NCBI GenBank assembly: GCA_964544695.1 | Contig: CAZJDB010000233.1 | Location: 1 to 20,251, forward strand | Source: Dinghuibacter sp964544695 | Lineage (GTDB): Bacteria; Bacteroidota; Bacteroidia; Chitinophagales; Chitinophagaceae | Length of the DNA: 20,251 nucleotides | Reading direction: 5' to 3' | Part shown: in pieces, positions 7,695 through 14,863 of the stretch | How positions within the stretch are numbered: position 1 is the first letter of the stretch | How the letters are laid out: every line of letters starts with the position of its first letter | Notes under the pieces: model-generated | Databases searched by the model: none | The model's input: only the letters and a program-made list of their open reading frames with translations | What the model was told of the DNA's origin: nothing | Position numbers and translations under genes: made by a program

Positions 7695-8162
7695 CTAAAG
7701 TCGGTCGACCGATTTCAGGTGGTCGTATTGTAAATCTTCGTGCAGGCCCGAAATAGCCTGACGGACCTTTTTTACCTGGTTATCATACATATTCTTCATT
7801 TGGGTACTTCGATGCAAGGGCAGCCGCCGCTCACGAACTTGTAAACAAAAAAACAAGAGCAATTCCACCTCCACTTCTTTACTCCCCGCGTACCGGATGT
7901 ATTTGTTGGTGATCCTGAGTATCTTCCGGAGCCCTTTTTTCATTAAATAATCCTGACCCGACAGCCCCTCGAAAAGCTCCTTCAATTCGACCTTCACCCC
8001 CTCTAAAAAACCGACCTCATCGTGTGCCTCGAAAAGGAGGTAAGTGACCAATTCCTTGTTTTCTTTTTTGAATTTGGCCAGCCGAAGGCATATTTCAAGG
8101 AGTTCTCCCGCGTTTTTCGTGGACATTTCCTTTTTTAATTCATGGATTGTAGCCGTTCTCAT
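7695..8162 (-). CDS. Conserved helical protein of unknown function
   Basis: 155 residues, soluble, strongly charged and almost entirely predicted alpha-helical, with no signal peptide or membrane span. Recognisable stretches are NAGELLEICLRLAKFKKENKELVTYLLFEAHDE, YLMKKGLRKILRITNKYIRYAGSKEVEVELLLFFC and a C-terminal GLHEDLQYDHL. I recall similar uncharacterised proteins in other Chitinophagaceae and related orders but know no function; the heptad-like spacing would suit a helical bundle or protein-binding repeat. The start at ATG 8162 is 50 bases from the divergent TonB-dependent receptor start, so the two share an AT-rich intergenic region. No catalytic motif is seen. Confidence 0.75.
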   Translation of the reverse strand: MRTATIHELKKEMSTKNAGELLEICLRLAKFKKENKELVTYLLFEAHDEVGFLEGVKVELKELFEGLSGQDYLMKKGLRKILRITNKYIRYAGSKEVEVELLLFFCLQVRERRLPLHRSTQMKNMYDNQVKKVRQAISGLHEDLQYDHLKSVDRL

Positions 8163-8181
8163 TTAAAAACATTATATTTTG
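8147..8181 (+). promoter_or_regulatory. Candidate Bacteroidota-type promoter for the TonB receptor
   Basis: TTG at 8147-8149 and TATATTTTG at 8173-8181 are separated by 23 bases. They resemble the -33 (TTTG/TTG) and -7 (TAnnTTTG) elements of the Bacteroidota primary sigma factor, with one extra T in the -7 box. Transcription would begin near 8187, leaving an AT-rich leader of about 25 bases before ATG 8213. The -33 triplet lies within the first codons of the divergent gene. This is a pattern match only. Confidence 0.35.
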
Positions 8182-8212
8182 ATTAATTTTTATAAACACC
8201 AAAACCAAGACT

Positions 8213-11017
8213 ATGAGCGGAAAAATCGTCAACCTAGCCCTACTCCTGATCTCTATTGTCTCACAACTACACGCACAAACTCAAACCATCAAAGGTAAGG
8301 TGACCGATGCCAACACCGGTCAACCCATAACGGGGGCGACCATATATATAGTGGGCTCTAAAGGTGGAACACTTACGGACAGTACCGGCGTTTTCAGTAT
8401 CAACGGTCATGGCACCCTGGCCATAACTAGTGTAGGGTATGCCAGCGCCCGCATAACCATTACCGGCCCCTACATGGATATACAACTCACCCCCAGCGTT
8501 ACGGAGTTGAACCAGGTCGTCATGGTTGGTTCACGCCGCCCGCGCGTCAGCACCGAATCCAGTACCCCGGTCGACGTCATCAACCTCAGTTCGCTGGTGG
8601 GTACCACCGCCAAACCCGACATGTCCAGCCAACTGAATATGACCGTCCCATCGTTCAATTACAATAAGCAAAGCGGCGGGGACGGGGCCGATGCCATTGA
8701 CTTGGCTACCCTTAGGGGGTTGGGGCCCGACCAGACGCTGGTGCTCATCAACGGAAAGCGCCAGCACCAAACCGCCTTTGTCGCCCTGTTCGGCACAAGG
8801 GGCAGGGGAAATTCGGGTACGGACCTGAATGCGATTCCCGAAGCGGCTATAGACCGGGTGGAGATTCTCCGGGACGGAGCTTCCGCGGAATACGGTTCCG
8901 ACGCCATTGCCGGGGTCATCAATATCATCCTTAAAAAAGACGTTGGAAAATTTACCGCGAGCGCCGGTTGGTCGGGTTATGACGATCACAAGTATAATGC
9001 CCTGAACGCAATACAACCCAGCCAATACGTTAGCAGCCATTGGATCGACGGGCAGGCGGGGACGGCCAGCCTGCACTACGGGGTACCCCTGGGCAAGCAG
9101 GGTGGATTCCTGGATATGTCCGGAAACCTGATCATCCAGGGCAAGACCTTCCGCCAGGTCCCCGATACCAACGTGTGGACGAATCCCAATGCCCTGTCCG
9201 TAAACAACGTGCGGCGGGCTAACGGGGACGGCGCGGTGACCGCGGGGGGCGTATTCCTGAATGCAGAAATCCCGATGACCGGAAGCAACACGAAATTCTA
9301 CGCCTTCGGAGGTTACAATTACAAGAACTCTAACGTATACGCCTATAGCCGGAATTTCTCCGGCAGTCCCAACCGCTTTCCCACCGACGCGAATGGGAAC
9401 CTTATATACGTCCCGGGTATCATGCACCTCGTCGATCCCTCCGCCCCGGTGGATACCGACCCAAACACCATCACCCCGGACAACGACGTGTACTATAACC
9501 CCGAAGAAGACGTGCACATCACGGATGCCTCCCTGGCCTTCGGTTTCAAGGGCACCTTTCCCGGAGGTCTGGACTGGGATATCAGCAATACGGCCGGGGG
9601 CAACAACTTCCATTACCACGGAGAAAAGACCTTCAATGCATCCCTGGGCGCCGCGGGCATCGACCAGAACACCTTCAACGACGGGGGCTTCTACCTTTTC
9701 CAAAATACCCTCAACGCGGACTTTTCCAAGAACTACAAGCACGTGGCCAAGGGCCTTACGTTCAGCTTCGGGGCCGAATACCGGTATGAACAATACGGGA
9801 TTTACAAAGGAGAGGCGGCCTCGTACACCAGCTATGCCACGGGCATAGCCGCTGGTTCACAGGGATTCCCCGGGTTCCAGCCCACAGACGAAGTTACGGC
9901 CAACCGCTCGAACATCGCGGGCTACGCGGAGGCCGAGCTGGACGTCACCGACCGCTGGCTGATCGATGGCGCTTTACGCCTGGAGAATTACAACGATTTC
10001 GGTTTCGTCAACACGTATAAATTCTCCACCCGCTACAAGGTATCCCCGACGTTCAATATCCGGGGTTCAGTGTCGACGGGCTTCCGCGCGCCCAGCCTCC
10101 AGCAGATTTATTTCAGCAATACCGAAACGAATGTCCAGGCCGGAACGATCAGCGTCGTTAAAATCTGTCCCAATGACAACCCCATTACCGAAGCGGCGGG
10201 GATTCCCAAACTCAAACAGGAAAATTCCTTCAATGCCAGTGTGGGTTTCTCCTGGAAAGCAGCCCCGGGTCTGACGTTCACGGTGGACGGGTACCTGGTC
10301 AAAATCAAAAACAGGGTGGTCCTCACAGGTGAGTTCGATACCAGCATCCACGCCATCGCGCCCTTGCTCACCAGCCTGAACGTGGACGACGCCCAGTTCT
10401 TCGCCAATGCGGTCAACACGACCAACTACGGGGTGGATGTCGTTGCGGACTATACGCTGCATTTCAGCCGCCATAATTCCTTCAAGGCGATATTCGCGGG
10501 GAACGTGAACCATATGACGATCGACAAGATCAACATCCCACCGACCCTGAACATCGACTACGTTCACCAACAAACTTTCTTCAGCGACCGGGAGCAAAAA
10601 TTCGTCCTGGCATCGGCGCCGCCCGTAAAGCTGGACTTGAACCTGGAATACGATTTGTCGAGGTTTGGCATCGGCACCCACCTGACCTACTTCGGGAAAA
10701 TCGTCCTGCTGGGCTATGGGTATGACAATACGTATCCTCCGGAGGTTGCCCTGGATAAAGATCCCAATACGCTCGTACCCGAGCAGTTCAATTATAACGG
10801 GAAACTGGTCGCCGACCTGTACCTGTCGTATAAATTCACGAAACACCTAAGCGCGTATGCCGGGGTGGATAACATCGCCAACGTGCACCCCGATTTGGGC
10901 GCTGTTCCGGGAGCCCACTACTCCGCCTACGATGGGGAAACGGGCGGGCCCTGGGATGCCGTGCAAATGGGGTTTGATGGAAGGCGGCTGTTCGGGAAGT
11001 TGAGTTTCAGCTTTTAA
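8213..11017 (+). CDS. TonB-dependent outer-membrane receptor
   Basis: 934-residue TonB-dependent receptor importing a large or scarce ligand across the outer membrane with energy from TonB-ExbBD. Order: Sec signal peptide (1-22, ending HAQ); CarboxypepD_reg-like beta-sandwich (about 24-100: IKGKVTDANTGQPITGATIY...LAITSVGYASARI); a plug domain (about 115-245) with DLATLRGLGPDQTLVLINGK and the hallmark AAIDRVEILRDGASAEYGSDAIAGVINIILKK; then a 22-strand-type barrel ending in aromatic-terminated LFGKLSFSF. The barrel contains the receptor motif RGSVSTGFRAPSLQQIYFS. No SusD-like lipoprotein follows, so it is not a classic SusCD glycan pair. Overall it looks like the iron-complex/other-ligand class; the ligand is unknown. 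Its TAA overlaps the convergent helicase stop. Confidence 0.95.
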   Translation: MSGKIVNLALLLISIVSQLHAQTQTIKGKVTDANTGQPITGATIYIVGSKGGTLTDSTGVFSINGHGTLAITSVGYASARITITGPYMDIQLTPSVTELNQVVMVGSRRPRVSTESSTPVDVINLSSLVGTTAKPDMSSQLNMTVPSFNYNKQSGGDGADAIDLATLRGLGPDQTLVLINGKRQHQTAFVALFGTRGRGNSGTDLNAIPEAAIDRVEILRDGASAEYGSDAIAGVINIILKKDVGKFTASAGWSGYDDHKYNALNAIQPSQYVSSHWIDGQAGTASLHYGVPLGKQGGFLDMSGNLIIQGKTFRQVPDTNVWTNPNALSVNNVRRANGDGAVTAGGVFLNAEIPMTGSNTKFYAFGGYNYKNSNVYAYSRNFSGSPNRFPTDANGNLIYVPGIMHLVDPSAPVDTDPNTITPDNDVYYNPEEDVHITDASLAFGFKGTFPGGLDWDISNTAGGNNFHYHGEKTFNASLGAAGIDQNTFNDGGFYLFQNTLNADFSKNYKHVAKGLTFSFGAEYRYEQYGIYKGEAASYTSYATGIAAGSQGFPGFQPTDEVTANRSNIAGYAEAELDVTDRWLIDGALRLENYNDFGFVNTYKFSTRYKVSPTFNIRGSVSTGFRAPSLQQIYFSNTETNVQAGTISVVKICPNDNPITEAAGIPKLKQENSFNASVGFSWKAAPGLTFTVDGYLVKIKNRVVLTGEFDTSIHAIAPLLTSLNVDDAQFFANAVNTTNYGVDVVADYTLHFSRHNSFKAIFAGNVNHMTIDKINIPPTLNIDYVHQQTFFSDREQKFVLASAPPVKLDLNLEYDLSRFGIGTHLTYFGKIVLLGYGYDNTYPPEVALDKDPNTLVPEQFNYNGKLVADLYLSYKFTKHLSAYAGVDNIANVHPDLGAVPGAHYSAYDGETGGPWDAVQMGFDGRRLFGKLSFSF

Positions 11018-12279
11018 CGCGGACGGGGAGCACCACGATTTTGTCCATGGGGATGGCCTTTGCCATGCGGACGGCCTTTCCCCATGGGCTTTCCATGGCC
11101 TGGGCGACCACCACTCCTTTTAGCTTTGGGGTCATACGTGGGTGTGGGTCCCATGGATTCCGGGACTTTGGCTTTCGTCACCTCGTGCCCCAAAAGGCGT
11201 TCGATGCGCGAAAATTTACCCTGTTCCTGTTCGGTGATGAAGGTATAGGCGGTACCATCCGAAGAGGCCCTGGCCGTGCGCCCGATGCGGTGCACATAGT
11301 CCTCTCCGTCGTGGGGAACGTCATAATTGATGACCAGGTCAATATCGTCGATGTCGATACCCCGGCTCAGGATATCCGTGGCAACCAGGATCTTGATACG
11401 GTGCGCGCGAAAAGCCGAGAGCACTTCCTCGCGCTGCGCCTGTTCCAATTCGGAATGGATTTCTCCCACCGAAAAATCGGCGCGCTTCAATTCCCGGAAG
11501 AGTTGCTTCACGTTTTGGATGCGCGAGCAGAATACCAGGACGCTGTTGAATTCCTTGAGGCGAAGGATATGCTTGACCAGGGGGACCTTTTGGGGGTCGT
11601 AGACCACGAAGGCTTCCTGGACGATTTGTTCAGGGGGTTTTGAGATGGCGATATTGACTTCCAGCGGGTTCTTTAAAATGCGCCTGGCCAAATCCCTGAT
11701 TTTCGGGGGCATCGTAGCCGAAAACAGCAGGTTCTGCCTTTCCTGGGGCAGGTAGGAGATGATCTGTACGATGTCCTCGTAAAATCCCATGTCCAGCATG
11801 CGGTCGGCCTCATCCAGGACCAGGTATTTCAATCCTGCGGTCTTTACGTACCCCATTTTCAGGTGCGTGATCATTCGTCCCGGGGTGCAGATCAGAATAT
11901 CCACCCCGTTCGACAATGCCTTCTTTTCAATGGAGAACAAATTTCCGTCGCCCCCGCCATACACGGCAATGGAGCTGATATCAGTAAAGTAAAGCATCCC
12001 TTCCAGGATCTGTGCGATCTGGATGGCCAGTTCGCGGGTCGGTACGATGACCATGGCATTCACCTGGTGTGCGTCATGGGGAAGGGTCAGGAGCTTGTGA
12101 ATGATAGGGAGCAGGAAGGCGGCCGTTTTGCCAGTACCCGTCTGGGCGGATGCGATGATATCCCTTCCTTCGAGGATAGGGGGGATCACTTGTTCCTGTA
12201 CCGGGGTAGCGGTTACATATCCCATCGAGTCTATACCATCCAACAAGCTATCGTCAAATCCAAATTCATAAAAATCCAA
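11014..12279 (-). CDS. DEAD-box RNA helicase, RhlE type
   Basis: 421-residue ATP-dependent RNA helicase of the RhlE group, expected in RNA decay, ribosome assembly or cold adaptation. All signature motifs are present: Q-motif FGFDDSLLDGIDSMGYVTATPVQ (F6-Q28), motif I AQTGTGKT (45-52), Ia PTRELAIQI, Ib TPGRM, II DEAD (156-159), III SAT (187-189), IV LVFCSR, V RGIDI and VI HRIGRTAR (330-337). The C-terminal tail (about 384-421) is low-complexity, rich in G, K, H and R, probably for RNA binding. No in-frame ATG precedes the Q-motif: the frame opens after a stop at 12301-12303, and the only plausible initiator is TTG at 12277-12279. It lies downstream of the XRE gene on the same strand (139-base gap). 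Confidence 0.95.
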   Translation of the reverse strand: MDFYEFGFDDSLLDGIDSMGYVTATPVQEQVIPPILEGRDIIASAQTGTGKTAAFLLPIIHKLLTLPHDAHQVNAMVIVPTRELAIQIAQILEGMLYFTDISSIAVYGGGDGNLFSIEKKALSNGVDILICTPGRMITHLKMGYVKTAGLKYLVLDEADRMLDMGFYEDIVQIISYLPQERQNLLFSATMPPKIRDLARRILKNPLEVNIAISKPPEQIVQEAFVVYDPQKVPLVKHILRLKEFNSVLVFCSRIQNVKQLFRELKRADFSVGEIHSELEQAQREEVLSAFRAHRIKILVATDILSRGIDIDDIDLVINYDVPHDGEDYVHRIGRTARASSDGTAYTFITEQEQGKFSRIERLLGHEVTKAKVPESMGPTPTYDPKAKRSGGRPGHGKPMGKGRPHGKGHPHGQNRGAPRPR

Positions 12280-12418
12280 GAGATGTACAGTATTATATGA
12301 TTAATTCCGTAAAGGTACGGCAATATCTGCCAAATTGGCGTTTTTCTTATTTACGTCATCAATGCGGAGAACCGGCCTCCCTGTAAGGGAGAGTCCGTTT
12401 AAATGCGTAGAGTGCAGC

Positions 12419-12670
12419 TTACTCAGACTTCACAACTTGCTCGACTTCGAAATCGAACAACTCCCGGGGATGGACCTGAAGGGCATCCGTCAACTCGAAC
12501 AAAGTGTTGAGCGTGATGTTCATTCTGCCCTTTTCGATCTTCCCGATCTTGCTGTGGTCCAGGTTGCAACGATAGGATAACTCACGAAGCGCGAGCTTCT
12601 GACTTTCCCTCAACTGCTGCAGTCTTGCCCCTAACTTTCTCTGTAATATGAGTTTTTGGTCTTTATCCAT
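12419..12670 (-). CDS. Small XRE-family helix-turn-helix regulator
   Basis: 83-residue cytosolic DNA-binding protein consisting of little more than one XRE/Cro-type HTH domain. The five-helix core spans about residues 12-68: LGARLQQLRESQKLALRELSYRCNLDHSKIGKIEKG, then MNITLNTLFELTDALQVHPRELFDF. The recognition-helix region DHSKIGKIEKG is typical. A short acidic C-terminus (EVEQVVKSE) could mediate dimerisation. The start is ATG 12670. It sits alone between the epimerase (96 bases upstream) and RhlE (139 bases downstream), all on the minus strand. There is no adjacent toxin gene, so an antitoxin role is not supported; its targets are unknown. Confidence 0.88.
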   Translation of the reverse strand: MDKDQKLILQRKLGARLQQLRESQKLALRELSYRCNLDHSKIGKIEKGRMNITLNTLFELTDALQVHPRELFDFEVEQVVKSE

Positions 12671-12747
12671 GGACGCTGGGCTAACGGCCCGGCCATTAAA
12701 GTCTACATTTTCAAAATATTATACGTAGTCAAATATGACCACTTTCA

Positions 12748-12767
12748 AAAAAATCGTTAAATTTTTT
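12748..12767 (-). terminator. Weak AT-rich hairpin past the epimerase gene
   Basis: On the minus strand a 7-bp A/T stem (six A plus T, six-base loop, A plus six T) starts at the stop codon of the epimerase gene and is followed by one further T. It could help end that transcript before the XRE gene, but an all-A/T stem is weak and may only reflect local base composition. Confidence 0.25.
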
Positions 12768-13939
12768 CATACTCGGTCGCCTCTGGGGTCCAAACGCCGG
12801 ATCAATTCCATTAAAGCGCGCCCGTTGTGATACGGTCCCTTCCACATGCCGACCTTGTCCTCTCCCGGCATGGGTGTATTGTCTTCCTTGAGCCCCCAGC
12901 GCCACTCTCCGCCCTGGTGATCGATGACGAACCGGTCGATATACGTCCAGGTACGTTCGAAGTCCTCGAAGTAAGCGGGTTCTCCGCTGATTTGCCAGGC
13001 ATTGACGAAGCCCACCATGGCTTCGGCCTGAACCCACCAGTGGCGCTCGCGGTTCCAATGGCCATCGTCGTATTCATTATACATCGATCCGTCCACCGCG
13101 AGCCCCTCCCGCGCTGCCACGGCAATTTGCATGGCCTCGGTGTTGACGTCCAAACCCAGGACTGTGGCGGCTTCGCAAAGCAACCAGGAGGCCTCGATGT
13201 CGTGACCGAAAGAAATGGTTTTGGACCGGGGGTTCCAATCCTCGTCGAAGAACAGGATGAGGTGGTAGCTGACCGGATCTATGATGTGCCGCCGGAAAAC
13301 CTGGACCAATGCCCGCAGTTGCCGCTCCAGATACGGGTCCTTCCATACCCGGTATAAATTGGTATATGCCTCCAGGATATGGAGGTGCGTATTCATCGTT
13401 TTGGCTTCATTGGCGTCCTTGGCGCTGAGACGCATATCCCCCGCCCTGCCCCAATCTCTGGAAAAGGCTTCCAGGTAGCCTCCCCTTCGCTCATCGAAAC
13501 TGCGTTGCTCTATGTCCCGATACAGGCGGATGGCCGTCTCCAAGGCCGTAGGGTGACCCGTCGCCGCATAGTATTCGGACAAACCATAGATCGCAAAAGC
13601 AATGGCATAGATCTGCTTTTTCGTATCCAGGGGGCGCCCCTCCGCATCCACCGACCAAAAAACGCCACCGTGTACCGGGTCGACAAAATGGTCGCGGAAA
13701 TAATGGTATGCCCTGTCCGCCATTTGACGGTAGGCCTCTCCGTTATTTGCCCGAAAGGCTGCAGAAAAGGTCCAAAGGATGCGCGCATTGAGCACCGCCC
13801 CCTTGGGAGCCCCGGGGACTATCTTGTTATCAGCGTCCATTCGGCCGATGAATCCCCCCGCCGGATCGGGGGTACGCTCCATCCAAAAGTCGAGAATGGA
13901 CGCCAAAGCGGTATGTGCGGATTTTAACAGTTGTACCAT
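12767..13939 (-). CDS. Cellobiose 2-epimerase / AGE-family epimerase
   Basis: 390-residue cytosolic (alpha/alpha)6-barrel epimerase of the acylglucosamine 2-epimerase family, closest by eye to cellobiose 2-epimerase, which interconverts the reducing-end glucose and mannose of beta-1,4-linked disaccharides (cellobiose to glucosyl-mannose, mannobiose to mannosyl-glucose). Conserved landmarks are NARILWTFSAAFR (about 51-63), KTMNTHLHILEAYTNLYR (H185, H187), FGHDIEASWLL (H246), HWWVQAEAMVGF (about 300-311) and VGMWKGPYHNGRA (H371). H187, H246 and H371 align with the three histidines needed for catalysis in characterised enzymes. Length is typical. The start is ATG 13939, 32 bases from the divergent AraC gene, whose product probably controls it. 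An SSS symporter lies just beyond. GlcNAc 2-epimerase activity is the alternative, but the motifs favour the disaccharide enzyme. Confidence 0.88.
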   Translation of the reverse strand: MVQLLKSAHTALASILDFWMERTPDPAGGFIGRMDADNKIVPGAPKGAVLNARILWTFSAAFRANNGEAYRQMADRAYHYFRDHFVDPVHGGVFWSVDAEGRPLDTKKQIYAIAFAIYGLSEYYAATGHPTALETAIRLYRDIEQRSFDERRGGYLEAFSRDWGRAGDMRLSAKDANEAKTMNTHLHILEAYTNLYRVWKDPYLERQLRALVQVFRRHIIDPVSYHLILFFDEDWNPRSKTISFGHDIEASWLLCEAATVLGLDVNTEAMQIAVAAREGLAVDGSMYNEYDDGHWNRERHWWVQAEAMVGFVNAWQISGEPAYFEDFERTWTYIDRFVIDHQGGEWRWGLKEDNTPMPGEDKVGMWKGPYHNGRALMELIRRLDPRGDRV

Positions 13940-13971
13940 ACTTTTTTGTCGAAATTCATTACATTCAGGTC

Positions 13972-14847
13972 ATGAACGCCAATATAATCAGGGAAATCAC
14001 CCCCCTGACCCAGAGTGACTGCTTTATGATATTTTCCAGGGTGAAGACGCGGTTCGACTTTCCTTTGCACTACCACGACGAATACGAACTGAACCTGATC
14101 CTGAATGCCAAAGGGGCCAAAAGGATCGTAGGCGATCACATTGAAGTCATCGACGACCTGGAGCTCGTCCTGGTCGGCCCCAACCTCTCCCACGCCTGGT
14201 TCACCCATCAATGCGAGGATAAGGAGATTACCGAAGTTACCATCCAATTCCATAAAGACCTGCTGGACGAGCGCTTCTTACGAAAAAACCAGCTCAGCTT
14301 TATCCGCACCATCCTGGAATACTCCTCCAGGGGCGTACTCTTTTCCCACGAGACCATCGAACGCCTCAAGGGGCGCATCCTGAATTTGAACCGCAAAGCC
14401 GGATTCGATTCCGTCCTGGAGCTCTTTTCCATCCTCCATGACCTGTCCACTTCACGGAATATCCGGACCCTTTCGGATGCCTCTTTCAACAGCGGCACCC
14501 CCCATTACAACAGCCGCCGGATCGAGAAGGTTTTTCAATACATGAACGACAACTACAGCAAACCCATTACCCTCGGCGAAGTCGCGAGAATCGCCAACAT
14601 GCCGGAAGCCTCCTTCAGCCGCTTTATCAAGAAAAGGACGGGAAATACCTTCATCAACAGCCTCAATGAAATCCGCCTGGGCAACGCTTCCCGGCTGCTC
14701 ATCGAAAGTTCGCACAGCATTGCGGAAGTCGCCTACGATTGCGGGTTCAATAATATCTCCAACTTTAACCGGATCTTCAAGAAGAAGAAGTCATGTACGC
14801 CCAAGGAATTCCGGGAGAACTTCTCAGGCAGCCGAATCTTTATCTAG
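13972..14847 (+). CDS. Cupin/AraC-family transcriptional regulator
   Basis: 291-residue sugar-locus regulator. The N-terminal cupin-like sensor (about 25-95) includes FPLHYHDEYELNLIL, a G-rich turn and LVLVGPNLSHAWF, with histidines typical of ligand-binding cupins. The C-terminal AraC DNA-binding domain (about 183-285) has both HTH motifs: ITLGEVARIANMPEASFSRFIKK and HSIAEVAYDCGFNNISNFNRIFKK, ending with the family signature TPKEFREN. The start at ATG 13972 is preferred over an in-frame ATG at 13915, which would overlap the divergent epimerase gene and add a non-cupin leader. TACATTCA (13960-13967) lies four bases before the start. It is divergent from the epimerase and convergent with the SSS symporter, and probably activates one or both with a sugar inducer. 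Confidence 0.93.
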   Translation: MNANIIREITPLTQSDCFMIFSRVKTRFDFPLHYHDEYELNLILNAKGAKRIVGDHIEVIDDLELVLVGPNLSHAWFTHQCEDKEITEVTIQFHKDLLDERFLRKNQLSFIRTILEYSSRGVLFSHETIERLKGRILNLNRKAGFDSVLELFSILHDLSTSRNIRTLSDASFNSGTPHYNSRRIEKVFQYMNDNYSKPITLGEVARIANMPEASFSRFIKKRTGNTFINSLNEIRLGNASRLLIESSHSIAEVAYDCGFNNISNFNRIFKKKKSCTPKEFRENFSGSRIFI

Positions 14848-14862
14848 CGGCGGCGCCGCCGC
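14847..14862. terminator. 16-base GC palindrome between convergent stops
   Basis: GCGGCGGCGCCGCCGC is perfectly self-complementary. It begins at the last base of the AraC stop codon and ends one base before the SSS stop codon (14864-14866). It could fold in either transcript (about six pairs with a four-base loop) and may serve as a shared bidirectional end signal or attenuator, but neither side has a T tract. Confidence 0.4.
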
Positions 14863-14863
14863 G

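Noticed and set aside
8531..9793. 420-codon minus-strand open frame opposite the TonB receptor
   Set aside because: Antisense shadow of a well-supported receptor; the translation is Gly/Val-rich without recognisable motifs.
12329..12345. GCCAAATTGGC followed by T5 in the RhlE upstream region, terminator-like on the plus strand
   Set aside because: No plus-strand gene lies upstream to be terminated, and the foldable stem is only about four pairs.
12377..12391. Hairpin CTCCC-N5-GGGAG between the XRE and RhlE genes
   Set aside because: Short stem with no T tract on the minus strand; insufficient to call a terminator or riboswitch.
12419..12670. XRE protein as antitoxin of a toxin-antitoxin pair
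   Set aside because: No small toxin-like gene adjoins it; both neighbours are a helicase and an epimerase.
13915..13971. Upstream ATG for the AraC regulator
   Set aside because: It overlaps the divergent epimerase start and adds residues not matching the cupin domain; ATG 13972 fits better.
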